Below are positions 25,227 through 34,442 of a stretch of 64,000 bases of DNA, one piece after another. The notes beneath the pieces were generated by a model. It saw only the letters and a program-made list of their open reading frames with translations, did no database searches and was not told the origin of the DNA. Made by a program: the position numbers and the translations under genes. This DNA comes from Lachnospiraceae bacterium (GTDB lineage Bacteria > Bacillota > Clostridia > Lachnospirales > Lachnospiraceae), in assembly GCA_910575565.1 (NCBI GenBank), contig CAJTFL010000003.1, forward strand, positions 248,001 to 312,000. The letters run 5' to 3'. The first letter of the stretch is position 1. Each line of letters begins with the position of its first letter.

Positions 25227-25877
25227 TTACCCCTTACTTTCCATCTCCCTTTGGGAAAACACGCACCCGCAGTAATTTTGCCGGTAAAGGCCATACTCCC
25301 TTGAAAGCTCTGTGGAGCGTTTATACCCGTTTTTCTTTTTAAAATCAGAATTTAAGTAAGGAACGCCGTACACTTTCGCCAATTCCTCCCCTATCTCATT
25401 TAATTTACCTGCATTTTTCAATGGGCTGATGGAAAGGGTGGTGGTAAAATAATCAAAGCCTCCTGCCTTTGCCTCCTTGGCCGCTTCTTCCAGGCGTAAG
25501 CGGTAGCACAGAAAGCACCTTTCCCCCCCTTCCTGATCCTGCTCATGGCCCTTCACCGCCTGGTAAAACCGCTCCGGCTCGTAGCTTCCCTCCAGATAAG
25601 TAACCGTGTGCCCCGCAGGCAAAGCGGCTACCAGCCTTTCCTGCTCATCCGCCCGCTTCCTTATCTCCTCCGGCGGATAAATGTTCGGGTTATAGTAAAA
25701 AACCGTGATCAAAAAATGCCGGGAAAGGTATTCCAAAACATAGCTGCTGCAAGGGGCACAGCAGCTGTGGAGCAGAAGCCTTGGCACACGCCCTTCTTTT
25801 TGGCAGCCTTCAATCACCCGTTCCAGTTCCTTCTGATAATTCCGTTTATTCATCCCTTCTTTTCCTTTCCCATGCAT
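25227..25877 (-). CDS. queH: Epoxyqueuosine reductase QueH
   Basis: This 216-residue protein belongs to the QueH (DUF208) family, which performs the last step of queuosine synthesis in tRNA and replaces QueG in many anaerobes. Diagnostic cysteines are HSCCAPCSSYVLEYL, the pair in ERCFLCYRLRLEE, and YCGCVFS at the end; they bind an iron-sulfur cluster and a second metal. The DYFTTTLSISPLKN segment is also typical. An alternative start at ATG 25853 (MNKRNYQKE) would be eight residues shorter. Upstream lies a purine-rich duplicated stretch that supplies Shine-Dalgarno-like sequence to both. Confidence 0.92.
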   Translation of the reverse strand: MHGKGKEGMNKRNYQKELERVIEGCQKEGRVPRLLLHSCCAPCSSYVLEYLSRHFLITVFYYNPNIYPPEEIRKRADEQERLVAALPAGHTVTYLEGSYEPERFYQAVKGHEQDQEGGERCFLCYRLRLEEAAKEAKAGGFDYFTTTLSISPLKNAGKLNEIGEELAKVYGVPYLNSDFKKKNGYKRSTELSREYGLYRQNYCGCVFSQREMESKG

Positions 25878-25983
25878 CCCTTCTTTTCCCTTTCATTCCT
25901 TCTTTTTCCTTTCCTATGACAGGCACATTTGCCAACATCCGCATACGCCTGTATGCCATCTTTCCCTAAAATTCTTACCGTCA

Positions 25984-26027
25984 AAAAGCGCACTGCAAAA
26001 CCTTCTCCCGCTTTGCAGTGCGCTTTT
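25984..26027. terminator. Bidirectional rho-independent terminator
   Basis: AAAAGCGCACTGCAAA pairs perfectly with TTTGCAGTGCGCTTTT across a 12-base loop. A-runs and T-runs at the two sides allow termination in either direction. It separates rpoD from queH. Confidence 0.75.
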
Positions 26028-26052
26028 CTAAAGAGCCATCACAAAACCTAGC

Positions 26053-26120
26053 AATATATGGCAGGACTCACCAAAATGTCCAGCCTATATTGTGAAAAAC
26101 TGCTGTTTTGCGACACCTCC
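26053..26120. repeat. Intergenic hairpin repeat, family 4 (copy 2)
   Basis: This is the partner of 24191-24260. The AATATATGGC and GCCTATATT arms pair around a loop containing CCAAAATGTCC, and TGCTGTTTTGCGACACCTCC follows. It lies between rpoD and the bidirectional terminator. Confidence 0.5.
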
Positions 26121-26173
26121 ACCATTTTTTCTAACAATCCGTCATGGCCAAATCCCGGATAGTAAAATCCCAA

Positions 26174-27304
26174 TTAAAGGAAATCCCTGATCCGCTTGCT
26201 CCTTACGGGATTGCGCAGCTTCCTAAGAGCCTTAGCCTCGATCTGGCGGATCCTTTCCCGGGTAACGTTAAACTCTTTCCCCACTTCCTCCAGAGTCCTG
26301 GGATGGCCGTCCTCCAAGCCGAAACGCAGCACAATCACCTGACGCTCCCGCTCCTTCAGATCCCCCAGAAGGGCATCGATATGCTCCCTAAGCATTACAG
26401 ACTCCACATTCCCCTCCGGCGTAACCACATTGCTGTCCGCCACGAAATCCCCTAAATTGGAATCATCCTCCTCGCCGATGGGCGTTTCCAGGGATGCCGG
26501 TTCCCTGGCAATCTGCATGATCTCCATCACCTTATCCTCAGACATCTCCAAGGCATCCGCCAGCTCCGGCACGGAAGGCTCATAGCCCAGCTCCAGGGTC
26601 AGCTTCCTCTGCATCTTGGACATCTTATTTATGGTCTCCACCATATGCACCGGGACACGGATCGTCCTCGCCTGGTCGGCTAAGGCTCTCGTCACCGACT
26701 GTCGGATCCACCAGGTAGCATATGTACTTAGCTTGTACCCTTTTGTGTAATCAAATTTCTCTACTCCTTTAATCAGCCCCAGGTTCCCTTCCTGCACCAG
26801 ATCCAGGAAGCTCATGCCCCTTCCGGTATAGCGCTTGGCAATGCTCACCACTAATCTTAAGTTGGCTTCAATCAGACGTTCCTTAGCATACTCGTCGCCT
26901 TCGGCTTTCCGTTTCGCCAGCCTCAGTTCCTCCTCTGCGCTTAACAAGGGAACTGTGCCTATCTCCTTTAAATACATCCGAACCGGATCCTCTGTCCCAA
27001 TCCCTTCCAGGAGATCCACTGCATCCAGGTCGATATCCAGTTCTTCATCTTCAGCATCTTTCATGAAGCTGTCGTCCGAATCGTCCAAAAGCAGAGCTTC
27101 ATCAGATAATACACTCTCATCAAATACCGGAACCACGTCGATCCCGCGGTTCTCCAGGTAACTATAAATCTGATCCATCTGCTCAGGAGTCAAACTGTCG
27201 CCTGTAAAGAAATCATTGATTTCCGTTGCATCCAGGGCATTATGCCTGGTTTTTGCGAACTCAACGAGTTTGCCCAGCTTCTCTAAAAAATTGTCTTTTT
27301 CCAC
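26174..27304 (-). CDS. rpoD: Primary RNA polymerase sigma factor
   Basis: This 376-residue protein is the housekeeping sigma factor. It has a region 1.1 N-terminus, an acidic linker ([20 protein letters not shown]), and region 1.2 ([16 protein letters not shown]). Region 2 has [19 protein letters not shown] and the -10-recognising [20 protein letters not shown]. Region 3 is present, and region 4 ends with [24 protein letters not shown], the -35-binding helix-turn-helix. All blocks are intact and the length is typical for clostridia. The usual neighbour dnaG is not adjacent here; a repeat element fills the space upstream. Confidence 0.97.
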   Translation of the reverse strand: MEKDNFLEKLGKLVEFAKTRHNALDATEINDFFTGDSLTPEQMDQIYSYLENRGIDVVPVFDESVLSDEALLLDDSDDSFMKDAEDEELDIDLDAVDLLEGIGTEDPVRMYLKEIGTVPLLSAEEELRLAKRKAEGDEYAKERLIEANLRLVVSIAKRYTGRGMSFLDLVQEGNLGLIKGVEKFDYTKGYKLSTYATWWIRQSVTRALADQARTIRVPVHMVETINKMSKMQRKLTLELGYEPSVPELADALEMSEDKVMEIMQIAREPASLETPIGEEDDSNLGDFVADSNVVTPEGNVESVMLREHIDALLGDLKERERQVIVLRFGLEDGHPRTLEEVGKEFNVTRERIRQIEAKALRKLRNPVRSKRIRDFL

Positions 27305-27398
27305 TTATAGCGTCCTTTCGTTAAGAAGTCTGTAAAACCCTACACAACTTTTCATTATATACGAAGATGGTATAATTTTCAACATTTTTCGTTCAAAA

Positions 27399-27554
27399 GT
27401 TCAGCCAGTGGGAATCGCATAGATGAAAATCATGCTTGCATGAATTTTCATCTATCGATTTCCACTGAGGGAGCGCCCGTTTATGAGCAAAGTTAGCTGC
27501 GTAAGCAGCGGGGAGTGCCGTTAGGCACGGCTTTGCGAATGGCGCAGGCTGAAC
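27399..27554. repeat. Structured intergenic repeat, family 2 (copy 2)
   Basis: The element is bounded by GTTCAGCC (27399) and its inverse GGCTGAAC (27547). Inside is a long hairpin, 27406-27467, pairing CAGTGG..ATAGATGAAAAT with ATTTTCATCTAT..CCACTG. Smaller stems GCTGCGTAAGCAGC and GTGCCGTTAGGCAC follow. It matches the element at 69-226 and more weakly 38133-38265. It lies between the rpoD promoter region and the lipid kinase stop codon. Confidence 0.7.
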
Positions 27555-27596
27555 GGACGGCTGATTCTACCGAAAAAGTTCAGCCCGCTTAAACCC

Positions 27597-28481
27597 CTAC
27601 CGCAAAACCCGAATCCTCTCCCTAAGGTTAACGATCTCCGCCTCCGTCACGCTCCCCCCAAACTCACCGTCCAGAACCCAGTCCACCGGCGTTTTAGCGG
27701 TAATCTTAAGCTTTTTCGCCTTAAACTTATACACATAGTCGTTGGGCTCCTCCCGCAAAAACATATAGGAGACAATATTGCTCAGATCCTTAGGCGTCCT
27801 GGGCTTGCGGATCAAAAGCACCTCGAATTCCCCGTCATTTAAGGCAACCGACTGGGTGACAAGGCCTTTAAAGCCGCCTACGCTGATGGTATTTGTTACC
27901 ATGCCGAAGACAAACTCCTCCTCCAAGACCTGGCCGTCCCACTCTATCTTTAAAGGGTAGGTCTTTAGCGCCGCCAGGCTTTTTACCCCTTCCAGCACAT
28001 ATGCCTGATGACCCAGCAGATTTTTCCTGTCCTGGGAGGTCTGGTAGGAAACCTCGGTAAAGGCTCCAAAGGCCGCGATATACACAAAATACCTGTCCTG
28101 GCAGAAACTCCCGATATCAATGGGGTAAGGCTCTCCCCACACCGCGCCCTTTGCCGCCTCCATCATGGATTTGGGAATCTGTAAGCTGGAGGCATAGTCA
28201 TTGGTGGAACCGGCAGGGATGTACCCTAAGCAAGGCGGGGCATCTAACGCCATCAGCCCGCTGATGACTTCATTCAGCGTGCCGTCCCCCCCGCTGCATA
28301 CCACCAAATCCATTTCCTGCCCAAACCGCTTCACCGCTTTTGTGGCATCCTTTTGCCCCTGGGTCACATAAAGCTGTATGCAAAAACCGGATCCGGAAAA
28401 TAAGTCCAGCACATCCAAAAGCTTTCCCCGGATTTGCTCCCGTCCCGACCGCGGATTTACGATAAAAAGCATCTTTTTCAT
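27597..28481 (-). CDS. Diacylglycerol/lipid kinase family protein (DagK/YegS)
   Basis: This 294-residue kinase has the NAD-kinase/diacylglycerol kinase fold: FIVNPRSG at the N-terminus, the nucleotide-binding CSGGDGTLNEVISGL, and YIPAGSTNDYASSL. The C-terminal all-beta domain ends with VLDGEFGG. Family members phosphorylate diacylglycerol or related lipids for phospholipid recycling. It starts one base after the stop of mutY, so the two are coupled. The lipid substrate cannot be read from the sequence. Confidence 0.88.
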   Translation of the reverse strand: MKKMLFIVNPRSGREQIRGKLLDVLDLFSGSGFCIQLYVTQGQKDATKAVKRFGQEMDLVVCSGGDGTLNEVISGLMALDAPPCLGYIPAGSTNDYASSLQIPKSMMEAAKGAVWGEPYPIDIGSFCQDRYFVYIAAFGAFTEVSYQTSQDRKNLLGHQAYVLEGVKSLAALKTYPLKIEWDGQVLEEEFVFGMVTNTISVGGFKGLVTQSVALNDGEFEVLLIRKPRTPKDLSNIVSYMFLREEPNDYVYKFKAKKLKITAKTPVDWVLDGEFGGSVTEAEIVNLRERIRVLR

Positions 28482-28482
28482 C

Positions 28483-29622
28483 TCAGGATCGCCCCTTTTC
28501 TATATTTTGCCTTAAAAAAGCCTTCTTATACGCAAGAAATGCACTGGGAAGAGGATATTTCCCCTCTAATTCCCGGATATCCGCCGAAACAAAGGTTTCC
28601 GGAAGCTTCCCCTTAACCTGGATCCCATATCCGGCCATATGCCATTCCACATGAGAGAAGATATGCTTGGCCTCCCCCAAAAAGCTGACCTGGCAGACCG
28701 CTTCCCGGGCAATGCCGAAACGGCCAATGGCTTCCATGACCCCATCCGGCCCCACCCGGCCTTCCACGGCGGGAAATTCATAGAGGGACGCCAAAAGCCC
28801 CTTGTCCGGCCTTTTCCTTAATGCCACGCAGCGCCTTCCCGTGCACTCACTGCCAAACACAAACACCGTTTTCTCTTCAATCCGCCGGGGTTTTTTCGAT
28901 GCCTTTACCGGGATTTCCTCCCAAAGGCCTTCCCGGCCGCTTTTGCAGGAGAAAAAAAGGGGGCACAGGGCGCACTTTGGAGCGCCTTTAGGGACGCACA
29001 CCAAAGCGCCTACCTCAAACAAGCCTTGGTTAAACAGCCCTGGCTCCTTCTGCTCCATGGAGGAAAGAAGCAGCTCCTCAAAGCCTTTTTTCGTCCGGGG
29101 ATCGGCAATATCCTGACGGCTTCCCAAAAACCGGGATAAAACCCGCATAACATTGCCGTCCACGGCAGGAACCGGGATCCGGTAAGCGATGGAAGCGATG
29201 GCTCCGGCAGTGTACGTCCCAATCCCTGGCAGCTTTAACAGCTCCTTGTAAGATCCGGGCATTATCCCGCCATACTCCTCCATCACAAGCACCGCCGCTT
29301 TTTTTAGGTTCTTTGCCCGGCTGTAATAGCCAAGCCCCTCCCAAAGCTTTAACAGCTTCTCCTCCCCTGCCCCGGCCAAATCCCGGATCTGGGGAAAATC
29401 TTCCATAAACCGCTTAAAGTACGGCTTTACCGCCTCCACCCTGGTCTGCTGGAGCATAATCTCGGAAATCCATATGGGGTAAGGCTCCCTGCTTTTCCTC
29501 CAGGGAAGATCCCTGGCATTGGCCTTAAACCAGGAAAGCAAAGGCTCCTTGATGGCTTTTATGCTATCCTCCGCCTGTCCTTTCTCCAAGGCCCCTTCCG
29601 CCCCTTCCTTACACATATCCAT
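28483..29622 (-). CDS. mutY: A/G-specific adenine DNA glycosylase MutY
   Basis: This repair enzyme removes adenine opposite 8-oxoguanine. The chain of about 379 residues has the catalytic Glu in MLQQTRVEAVKPYF, a helix-hairpin-helix LKLPGIGTYTAGAI, and the catalytic Asp in AVDGNVMRVLSR. The [4Fe-4S] cysteines CVPKGAPKCALCPLFFSC follow, and a NUDIX-like C-terminal domain (GLLASLYEFP) reads the oxidised base. The ATG at 29622 is chosen because GGGGA lies 5 bases before it; a GTG at 29658 has no ribosome site. It overlaps birA by 14 bases. Confidence 0.93.
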   Translation of the reverse strand: MDMCKEGAEGALEKGQAEDSIKAIKEPLLSWFKANARDLPWRKSREPYPIWISEIMLQQTRVEAVKPYFKRFMEDFPQIRDLAGAGEEKLLKLWEGLGYYSRAKNLKKAAVLVMEEYGGIMPGSYKELLKLPGIGTYTAGAIASIAYRIPVPAVDGNVMRVLSRFLGSRQDIADPRTKKGFEELLLSSMEQKEPGLFNQGLFEVGALVCVPKGAPKCALCPLFFSCKSGREGLWEEIPVKASKKPRRIEEKTVFVFGSECTGRRCVALRKRPDKGLLASLYEFPAVEGRVGPDGVMEAIGRFGIAREAVCQVSFLGEAKHIFSHVEWHMAGYGIQVKGKLPETFVSADIRELEGKYPLPSAFLAYKKAFLRQNIEKGRS

Positions 29623-30589
29623 AAATTCCCCGGACGGAAACCTCGCCGGACTGCACACGGCTTAAGCTGCCGTCACCCCGTTCCACCAAAAGCTGCCCGT
29701 CCTTATCGATCCCCTGGCAGACGCCGTGATATTCGCCTGCCGGATCCAATACCTGCACTTCCTGATTTAAGTTAGCCAGCATCTCCTCATAATCTTCCTT
29801 TAGCAGGGATAAGTCCTTGGTCTCCAAAAAACGCTCCACATACGGCTCAAACCATTCCATGACCCCGGCAATCAGCTGGCTGCGGTTAAAGCACCTTCCC
29901 CCCTCCAAAAGCAGGGAGGTAGCCTTGTCCCGGATCTCTTCGGGAAATTCCTTCTGGTTTACATTGATGCCAATCCCCGTGACAATATAGTGGATCCCTT
30001 CCATCTCCGCACTCATTTCCGTGAGAATCCCACAGATTTTCTTCCCGTTAACCACCAGATCATTGGGCCACTTGATCCTGGCGTTAAGGCCCGTCACCTG
30101 GTTTACCGCCTTAGCCCCGGCCAGCCCTGCAATCAGCGTGACCATGGGAGCGCAGCGGGGAGGGATATTGGGCCTTAATAAAAAGCTCATGTAGATGCTG
30201 GTTCCCGCCGGCGAGGACCAGGTACGCCCTCTGCGCCCCTTACCCGCCGTCTGGCGCTCCGCCACCACCAGGGTTCCCTCCGGCGCCCCTTCCTCCCCAA
30301 GCCTTTTGGCCTGGATATTGGTGGAATCCGTCTCCGGGAAATAAACCAGATGCCTGCCCATCCATTTGGAGCGGAGCCTGCTCCCGATCTCGGCTTCCGT
30401 GATCACGTCAGCCGCCTCCGCCAGGCGGTATCCCTTGTTCCGGACTGCCTCAATCTGATAGCCTTCCTCCTCCAGCTGCTTAATCACCTTCCAAACAGCC
30501 GTCCGGGATACCCCCAGGCGGCCGCACAGCTCCTGCCCGGACACAAACCCCGGCGCTTCCTTTAACACGGTTAATATCTCCGTCTTCAT
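29609..30589 (-). CDS. birA: Bifunctional biotin ligase / biotin operon repressor
   Basis: This 326-residue protein joins biotin to carboxylases and represses biotin genes. Residues 1-60 form a winged helix-turn-helix (SGQELCGRLGVSRTAVWKVI). The ligase core has ETDSTNIQAKRL, the biotinyl-AMP loop AERQTAGKGRRGRTWSSP, and KWPNDLVVNGKKICGIL. A small SH3-like C-terminal domain ends the chain. Two-domain (group II) architecture is complete, so both activities are expected. It leads a run that continues with mutY and the lipid kinase gene. Confidence 0.95.
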   Translation of the reverse strand: MKTEILTVLKEAPGFVSGQELCGRLGVSRTAVWKVIKQLEEEGYQIEAVRNKGYRLAEAADVITEAEIGSRLRSKWMGRHLVYFPETDSTNIQAKRLGEEGAPEGTLVVAERQTAGKGRRGRTWSSPAGTSIYMSFLLRPNIPPRCAPMVTLIAGLAGAKAVNQVTGLNARIKWPNDLVVNGKKICGILTEMSAEMEGIHYIVTGIGINVNQKEFPEEIRDKATSLLLEGGRCFNRSQLIAGVMEWFEPYVERFLETKDLSLLKEDYEEMLANLNQEVQVLDPAGEYHGVCQGIDKDGQLLVERGDGSLSRVQSGEVSVRGIYGYV

Positions 30590-30593
30590 CTCT

Positions 30594-30911
30594 TTATCTC
30601 CAAATACTTAGGGCACTGACAACAGAAAGCAGAACCAGGATAATCCCAAACAGCAAAAGCCCCGCTCCCGCCGCCTGCTTCTTCCTGTCCCTGCCGCTCC
30701 TTTTTATCTTTACCCAGCCGTTAACCAGATTTAAGATCGCCGCCAGCATAAAAATCACCGGGAACAGCACCAGGTTATTATCCGGGTTTAAAAATGACAG
30801 CACAGCAAGGATTACAATCAGGATCCCCACGGCAATATGGAGGAAATCCAGGAAAAAATCCATGCTCCGGCTGCTTCGGCTGCTGTGCCCTTTAATTCCC
30901 TGATCATACAT
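30594..30911 (-). CDS. Small hydrophobic membrane protein
   Basis: This 105-residue protein has three predicted membrane helices (about 22-40, 46-65 and 82-102), and a basic stretch KIKRSGRDRKKQ separates the second and third. It resembles conserved clostridial proteins of unknown function with this topology. It lies between argF and birA in the same direction, 4 bases before birA, so it may be co-transcribed. No function is proposed. Confidence 0.7.
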   Translation of the reverse strand: MYDQGIKGHSSRSSRSMDFFLDFLHIAVGILIVILAVLSFLNPDNNLVLFPVIFMLAAILNLVNGWVKIKRSGRDRKKQAAGAGLLLFGIILVLLSVVSALSIWR

Positions 30912-30936
30912 ATTCTTTACTCTCCTGAATGGGATA

Positions 30937-31929
30937 TTACCCCAGTGTCGCCGCCATTACCGCTTTGATGGTATGCATCCGGTTCTCTGCCTCGTCAAAC
31001 ACCTTTGACTGGGCCGATTCAAACACCTGATCGGTAACTTCCATATCCTGGATATGGAAGCGCTCGCCCATCTCTTTCCCAATCTTTGTTTTCAAGTCAT
31101 GGAATGAAGGCAGGCAGTGGAGGAAAATCGCCTCCGCTCCCGCATTTGCCATCACCTTGTCCGTCACCTTATAAGGGGTCAGCTGTCTGATCCTCTCCTC
31201 CCACACGTCGTCCGGCTCTCCCATGGACACCCAAACGTCCGTGTAGATCACATCGGCTCCCTTCGTCCCTTCCAGCACATCCTCTGTTAAGGAAATGGAA
31301 GCGCCGGAATCCTTGGCGTAGACTTCACACTGGCTCACCAGCTCCTGGCTGGGGAAATAAGCCTTTGGCGCACAAGCCGTAAAATCCAGCCCAAGCTTCG
31401 CACAGGCCACCATCAGGGAATTCCCCATATTGTACCGGGCATCCCCAAGGTAGGCCAGCTTCAGCCCTTTAAGCCTGCCGAAATGTTCCCGGATGGTCAG
31501 CATATCCGCCAGCATCTGGGTGGGATGGTACTCATTGGTCAGCCCGTTCCACACCGGAACCCCTGCATACTTTGCCAGCTCCTCCACGATCTCCTGGCCG
31601 AAGCCCCGGTACTCGATCCCTTCGTACATCCTGCCTAAAACCCTGGCCGTATCCGCGATGCTTTCCTTCTTGCCGATCTGGGAACCGCTTGGATCTAAGT
31701 ACGTGGTTCCCATCCCCAAATCATGGGCCGCCACCTCAAAAGCGCACCTGGTCCTGGTGCTGGTCTTCTCAAAAATCAGCGCAACGTTTTTCCCTCTATA
31801 GCGATCCACTCCAACCCCATTTTTCTTCTTTTCCTTAAAATCAGCCGCCAAATCCAAAAGATACGTGATCTCTTCCGGGGTAAAATCCTTTAAAGTCAAA
31901 AAGTTCCTTCCCTTTAAATCCATAGCCAT
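30937..31929 (-). CDS. argF: Ornithine carbamoyltransferase
   Basis: This 330-residue enzyme makes citrulline from ornithine and carbamoyl phosphate. The carbamoyl phosphate loop is [19 protein letters not shown], followed by [12 protein letters not shown]. The ornithine side has [19 protein letters not shown] and the catalytic HCLPSF. The length fits the family. It could serve arginine synthesis or, in a gut anaerobe, arginine breakdown; no other arg or arc gene is adjacent to decide. A good ribosome site (AAGGAGG) precedes the ATG. Confidence 0.94.
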   Translation of the reverse strand: MAMDLKGRNFLTLKDFTPEEITYLLDLAADFKEKKKNGVGVDRYRGKNVALIFEKTSTRTRCAFEVAAHDLGMGTTYLDPSGSQIGKKESIADTARVLGRMYEGIEYRGFGQEIVEELAKYAGVPVWNGLTNEYHPTQMLADMLTIREHFGRLKGLKLAYLGDARYNMGNSLMVACAKLGLDFTACAPKAYFPSQELVSQCEVYAKDSGASISLTEDVLEGTKGADVIYTDVWVSMGEPDDVWEERIRQLTPYKVTDKVMANAGAEAIFLHCLPSFHDLKTKIGKEMGERFHIQDMEVTDQVFESAQSKVFDEAENRMHTIKAVMAATLG

Positions 31930-32078
31930 TTCCTCCTTAAGTAGGTTTTGTTACCAAATTACTATATTTAAAAGCCGCTGTCAAGACTTCCGGCATACTA
32001 AACCCAGCCTGCGGCGGGATAATTGCCGCCGTTAAGGCAGGGTGTCTTCTTGCCCGCCTTCTGGACGGCAACGGATTA

Positions 32079-33218
32079 TCAGCGGGACAGGATGCCGGCC
32101 TTCTGGCGGATTTTTAGCAGCAGCTCTTCCACCGTATACACCTTAAACCGGGAAATCCGCAGCTTTCCGGCCAGCTTCTCCAAGATCAGCAGATACAGAT
32201 CCCGGTAGTCCCAGCCTTCTTTCAGCCCCTCCTTCCTGGCGATGGCCGGGAAGAATCGCTCCGTATAAACCCGGCAGCCGTCAAAAGGCCCTGGCCGGTA
32301 AGGCTCCAGCTCCGGATCGGGATAATCCGTCAGGAAACGGATTTCCGACATCATCTTGTCAAAATAATACGTCTCGCTCTCCGGGGCGTAGAGATAGTAC
32401 CGCCTGCCTCCTAAGCCGTACAGCAGCCGCTGGCTGTCCAAATAGCCAAGGGACATATTTCTCCTGGCCTTCTTTGGGTTAAACTCCAAAATCCCTCCCA
32501 AACTCTGGCGTGGAGCAATATGGTAGACATTCACCCCTTCAGGGACGGAAAAGAAACGCTCCGTATCCAGCCCCAGCCCGTAGATGCGGATGCAGATAAT
32601 CTCCTGGTAGCCCCGATCCGCCAGCACATCCACCGGCACATTATTGGCCGCGGCCCCGTCCGTATACCGCTTCCCCCCAAGCTTTTCCGATTTAAAGGCC
32701 GGGAAATAGGCGCTGGCCAAAAGCATATCTCCCATCTCCCCTTCCCCTACCTCCTTCATATCGATAATCAGCGGCTTTAAGTCGGAAAGGGAGATGGCCG
32801 ACACAAAAAGCTCCCGGCCAGAATTTCGGATCCTCTCCTCGTCCACCGTTTCCCCAATTAAATTCCTTAATGGGGCAATGTCAAATCCCCCTGCCTTTAA
32901 TACCTTCTTCACCTCCGCAAACACATCCGTCAGGGAAATGGTTTTCAAATCCTTCTTCCGAATGCTCTCCATCACCATATCGTCAATGTCCATCACCTGG
33001 GAATAACGGATATTCTCCCACAGCGCTTCCGCCTGCTCTAAGGCATCCATGCAGATTAACGCCCCGTTTAGGGCGCCTACGCTGGTTCCCGCAATCCCCT
33101 TTATCTTTATCCCGGCTTCCCGCAGAGCCTTCCACGCCCCTATCTGGTAAGAGCCCTTAGCTCCTCCGCCCTCTAAGACAATGCCGTACTCCTTTGATAA
33201 ATCCAGCTTACAGTCCAT
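32079..33218 (-). CDS. Patatin-like phospholipase
   Basis: This is a 379-residue protein with an N-terminal patatin domain: the oxyanion loop VLEGGGAKGSYQIGA, the nucleophile motif GTSVGALNG, and the catalytic Asp in YTDGAAANNVPV. About 150 residues follow the domain and contain ARRNMSLGYLDSQRLLYGL and RRYYLYAPESETYYF, seen in related clostridial proteins. It hydrolyses lipid acyl esters in the cytoplasm. The ATG at 33218 follows AGGGAG with suitable spacing; the longer frame to 33278 lacks one. It stands alone. Confidence 0.88.
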   Translation of the reverse strand: MDCKLDLSKEYGIVLEGGGAKGSYQIGAWKALREAGIKIKGIAGTSVGALNGALICMDALEQAEALWENIRYSQVMDIDDMVMESIRKKDLKTISLTDVFAEVKKVLKAGGFDIAPLRNLIGETVDEERIRNSGRELFVSAISLSDLKPLIIDMKEVGEGEMGDMLLASAYFPAFKSEKLGGKRYTDGAAANNVPVDVLADRGYQEIICIRIYGLGLDTERFFSVPEGVNVYHIAPRQSLGGILEFNPKKARRNMSLGYLDSQRLLYGLGGRRYYLYAPESETYYFDKMMSEIRFLTDYPDPELEPYRPGPFDGCRVYTERFFPAIARKEGLKEGWDYRDLYLLILEKLAGKLRISRFKVYTVEELLLKIRQKAGILSR

Positions 33219-33409
33219 GCCCTTCTCCCTCCCATTCCTTTTTAGAGGCTCTTTTATAAGCGCCCCCCTTCTTTGCATCGGATTTTCGGTCTTTTAACCC
33301 TGGTATCATAGTATTCTGCCCAGAAGGAAACTTTATCCCTGTAAATTTGTCTCTCGGACAAAACTGCACGCCCATCCGATGGCCTATGGGGAAAGCAGGC
33401 CTTCATCAC

Positions 33410-33462
33410 AAAAAGGAGGCCGCCAAATGCTTAAGGGTTCTCCCCACATCTGTACAGCCTCC
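33410..33462 (-). terminator. Terminator of the SPFH/NfeD operon
   Basis: On the minus strand GGAGGC and GCCTCC pair across a large loop and are followed by TTTTTG, a few bases after the stop codon of the SPFH gene. The loop is long, so efficiency is uncertain. Confidence 0.5.
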
Positions 33463-33468
33463 CTCTTT

Positions 33469-34416
33469 TTACTTTTCTGAACCTACCTCAGTTAAGGACT
33501 TTACTAACCCCGCCAGCCCCTGGATCTCGGAAGGGATAATGATCTTCGTCGCCCTTCCGTCTGCCGCCGCCGTAAAGGCTTCCAGGCTCCTAAGCTGGAT
33601 TACCGCCTGATCCGCCCCCGCTTCCTTGATGAAACGGATACCGTCCGCCTGCGCCTTCTGCACCTTAAGGATGGCTTCCGCCTGGCCTTCCGCCTCTTTA
33701 ATCTTCTTTTCCTTCTCTGCCTCTGCCCTCAGGATAGCGGCCTGCTTCTCCGCCTCCGCATCAAGAATGGCCGATGCCTTCTTACCTTCCGCCACCAGGA
33801 TCGTAGACTTCTTCTCGCCTTCCGCCTTTAAGATGGCCTCACGCCGCTCCCGCTCTGCCTTCATCTGCTTTTCCATGGCGTCCTGGATAGCCGCAGGAGG
33901 GATGATGTTCTTTAGCTCCACCCGGTTTACCTTAATCCCCCAGGGATCGGTAGCCACGTCTAAGGATGCCCGCATCTTCGCATTGATCGTCTCCCTGGAT
34001 GTCAGGGTCTGATCCAGCTCCAAATCACCGATAATATTCCTTAAGGTGGTCGCCGTCAAATTTTCAATGGCCATGATGGGATTCTCCACCCCATAGGCAA
34101 ACAGCTTAGGATCGGTAATCTGGAAGAAAACCACCGTATCAATCCGCATGGTAACGTTGTCCTTGGTGATCACCGGCTGGGGCGGGAAATCCGCCACCTG
34201 CTCCTTTAAATTCACCTTTTTGGCCACCCGATCCACAAAAGGCATCCGGAAATGAACGCCTACCGACCAGGTATCTAAGTACGCCCCCAAACGTTCCACC
34301 ACCAAAGCCTGTGCCTGGGGAACGATCTTAATGCAGGAGGAGAATCCCACCAGCACAATAATCAAAACAAAGATAATTGCCATAAAACCACTTATAAATG
34401 TTGCCATATCTGCCAT
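33469..34416 (-). CDS. SPFH/Band 7 (stomatin-like) membrane protein
   Basis: This 315-residue protein has one N-terminal membrane helix (about 7-27) and a Band 7 domain (IKIVPQAQALVVERLGAY, then VTMRIDTVVFFQITDPKLFAYGVENP). A long alanine/glutamate-rich coiled coil follows (residues ~185-270), and the chain closes with a conserved end FTAAADGRATKIIIPSEIQGLAG. Such proteins assemble into membrane scaffolds (QmcA/flotillin type). It is encoded 26 bases after its usual NfeD partner. Confidence 0.92.
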   Translation of the reverse strand: MADMATFISGFMAIIFVLIIVLVGFSSCIKIVPQAQALVVERLGAYLDTWSVGVHFRMPFVDRVAKKVNLKEQVADFPPQPVITKDNVTMRIDTVVFFQITDPKLFAYGVENPIMAIENLTATTLRNIIGDLELDQTLTSRETINAKMRASLDVATDPWGIKVNRVELKNIIPPAAIQDAMEKQMKAERERREAILKAEGEKKSTILVAEGKKASAILDAEAEKQAAILRAEAEKEKKIKEAEGQAEAILKVQKAQADGIRFIKEAGADQAVIQLRSLEAFTAAADGRATKIIIPSEIQGLAGLVKSLTEVGSEK

Positions 34417-34442
34417 AGCATAAGCCCACCTTTCTTATTTCA

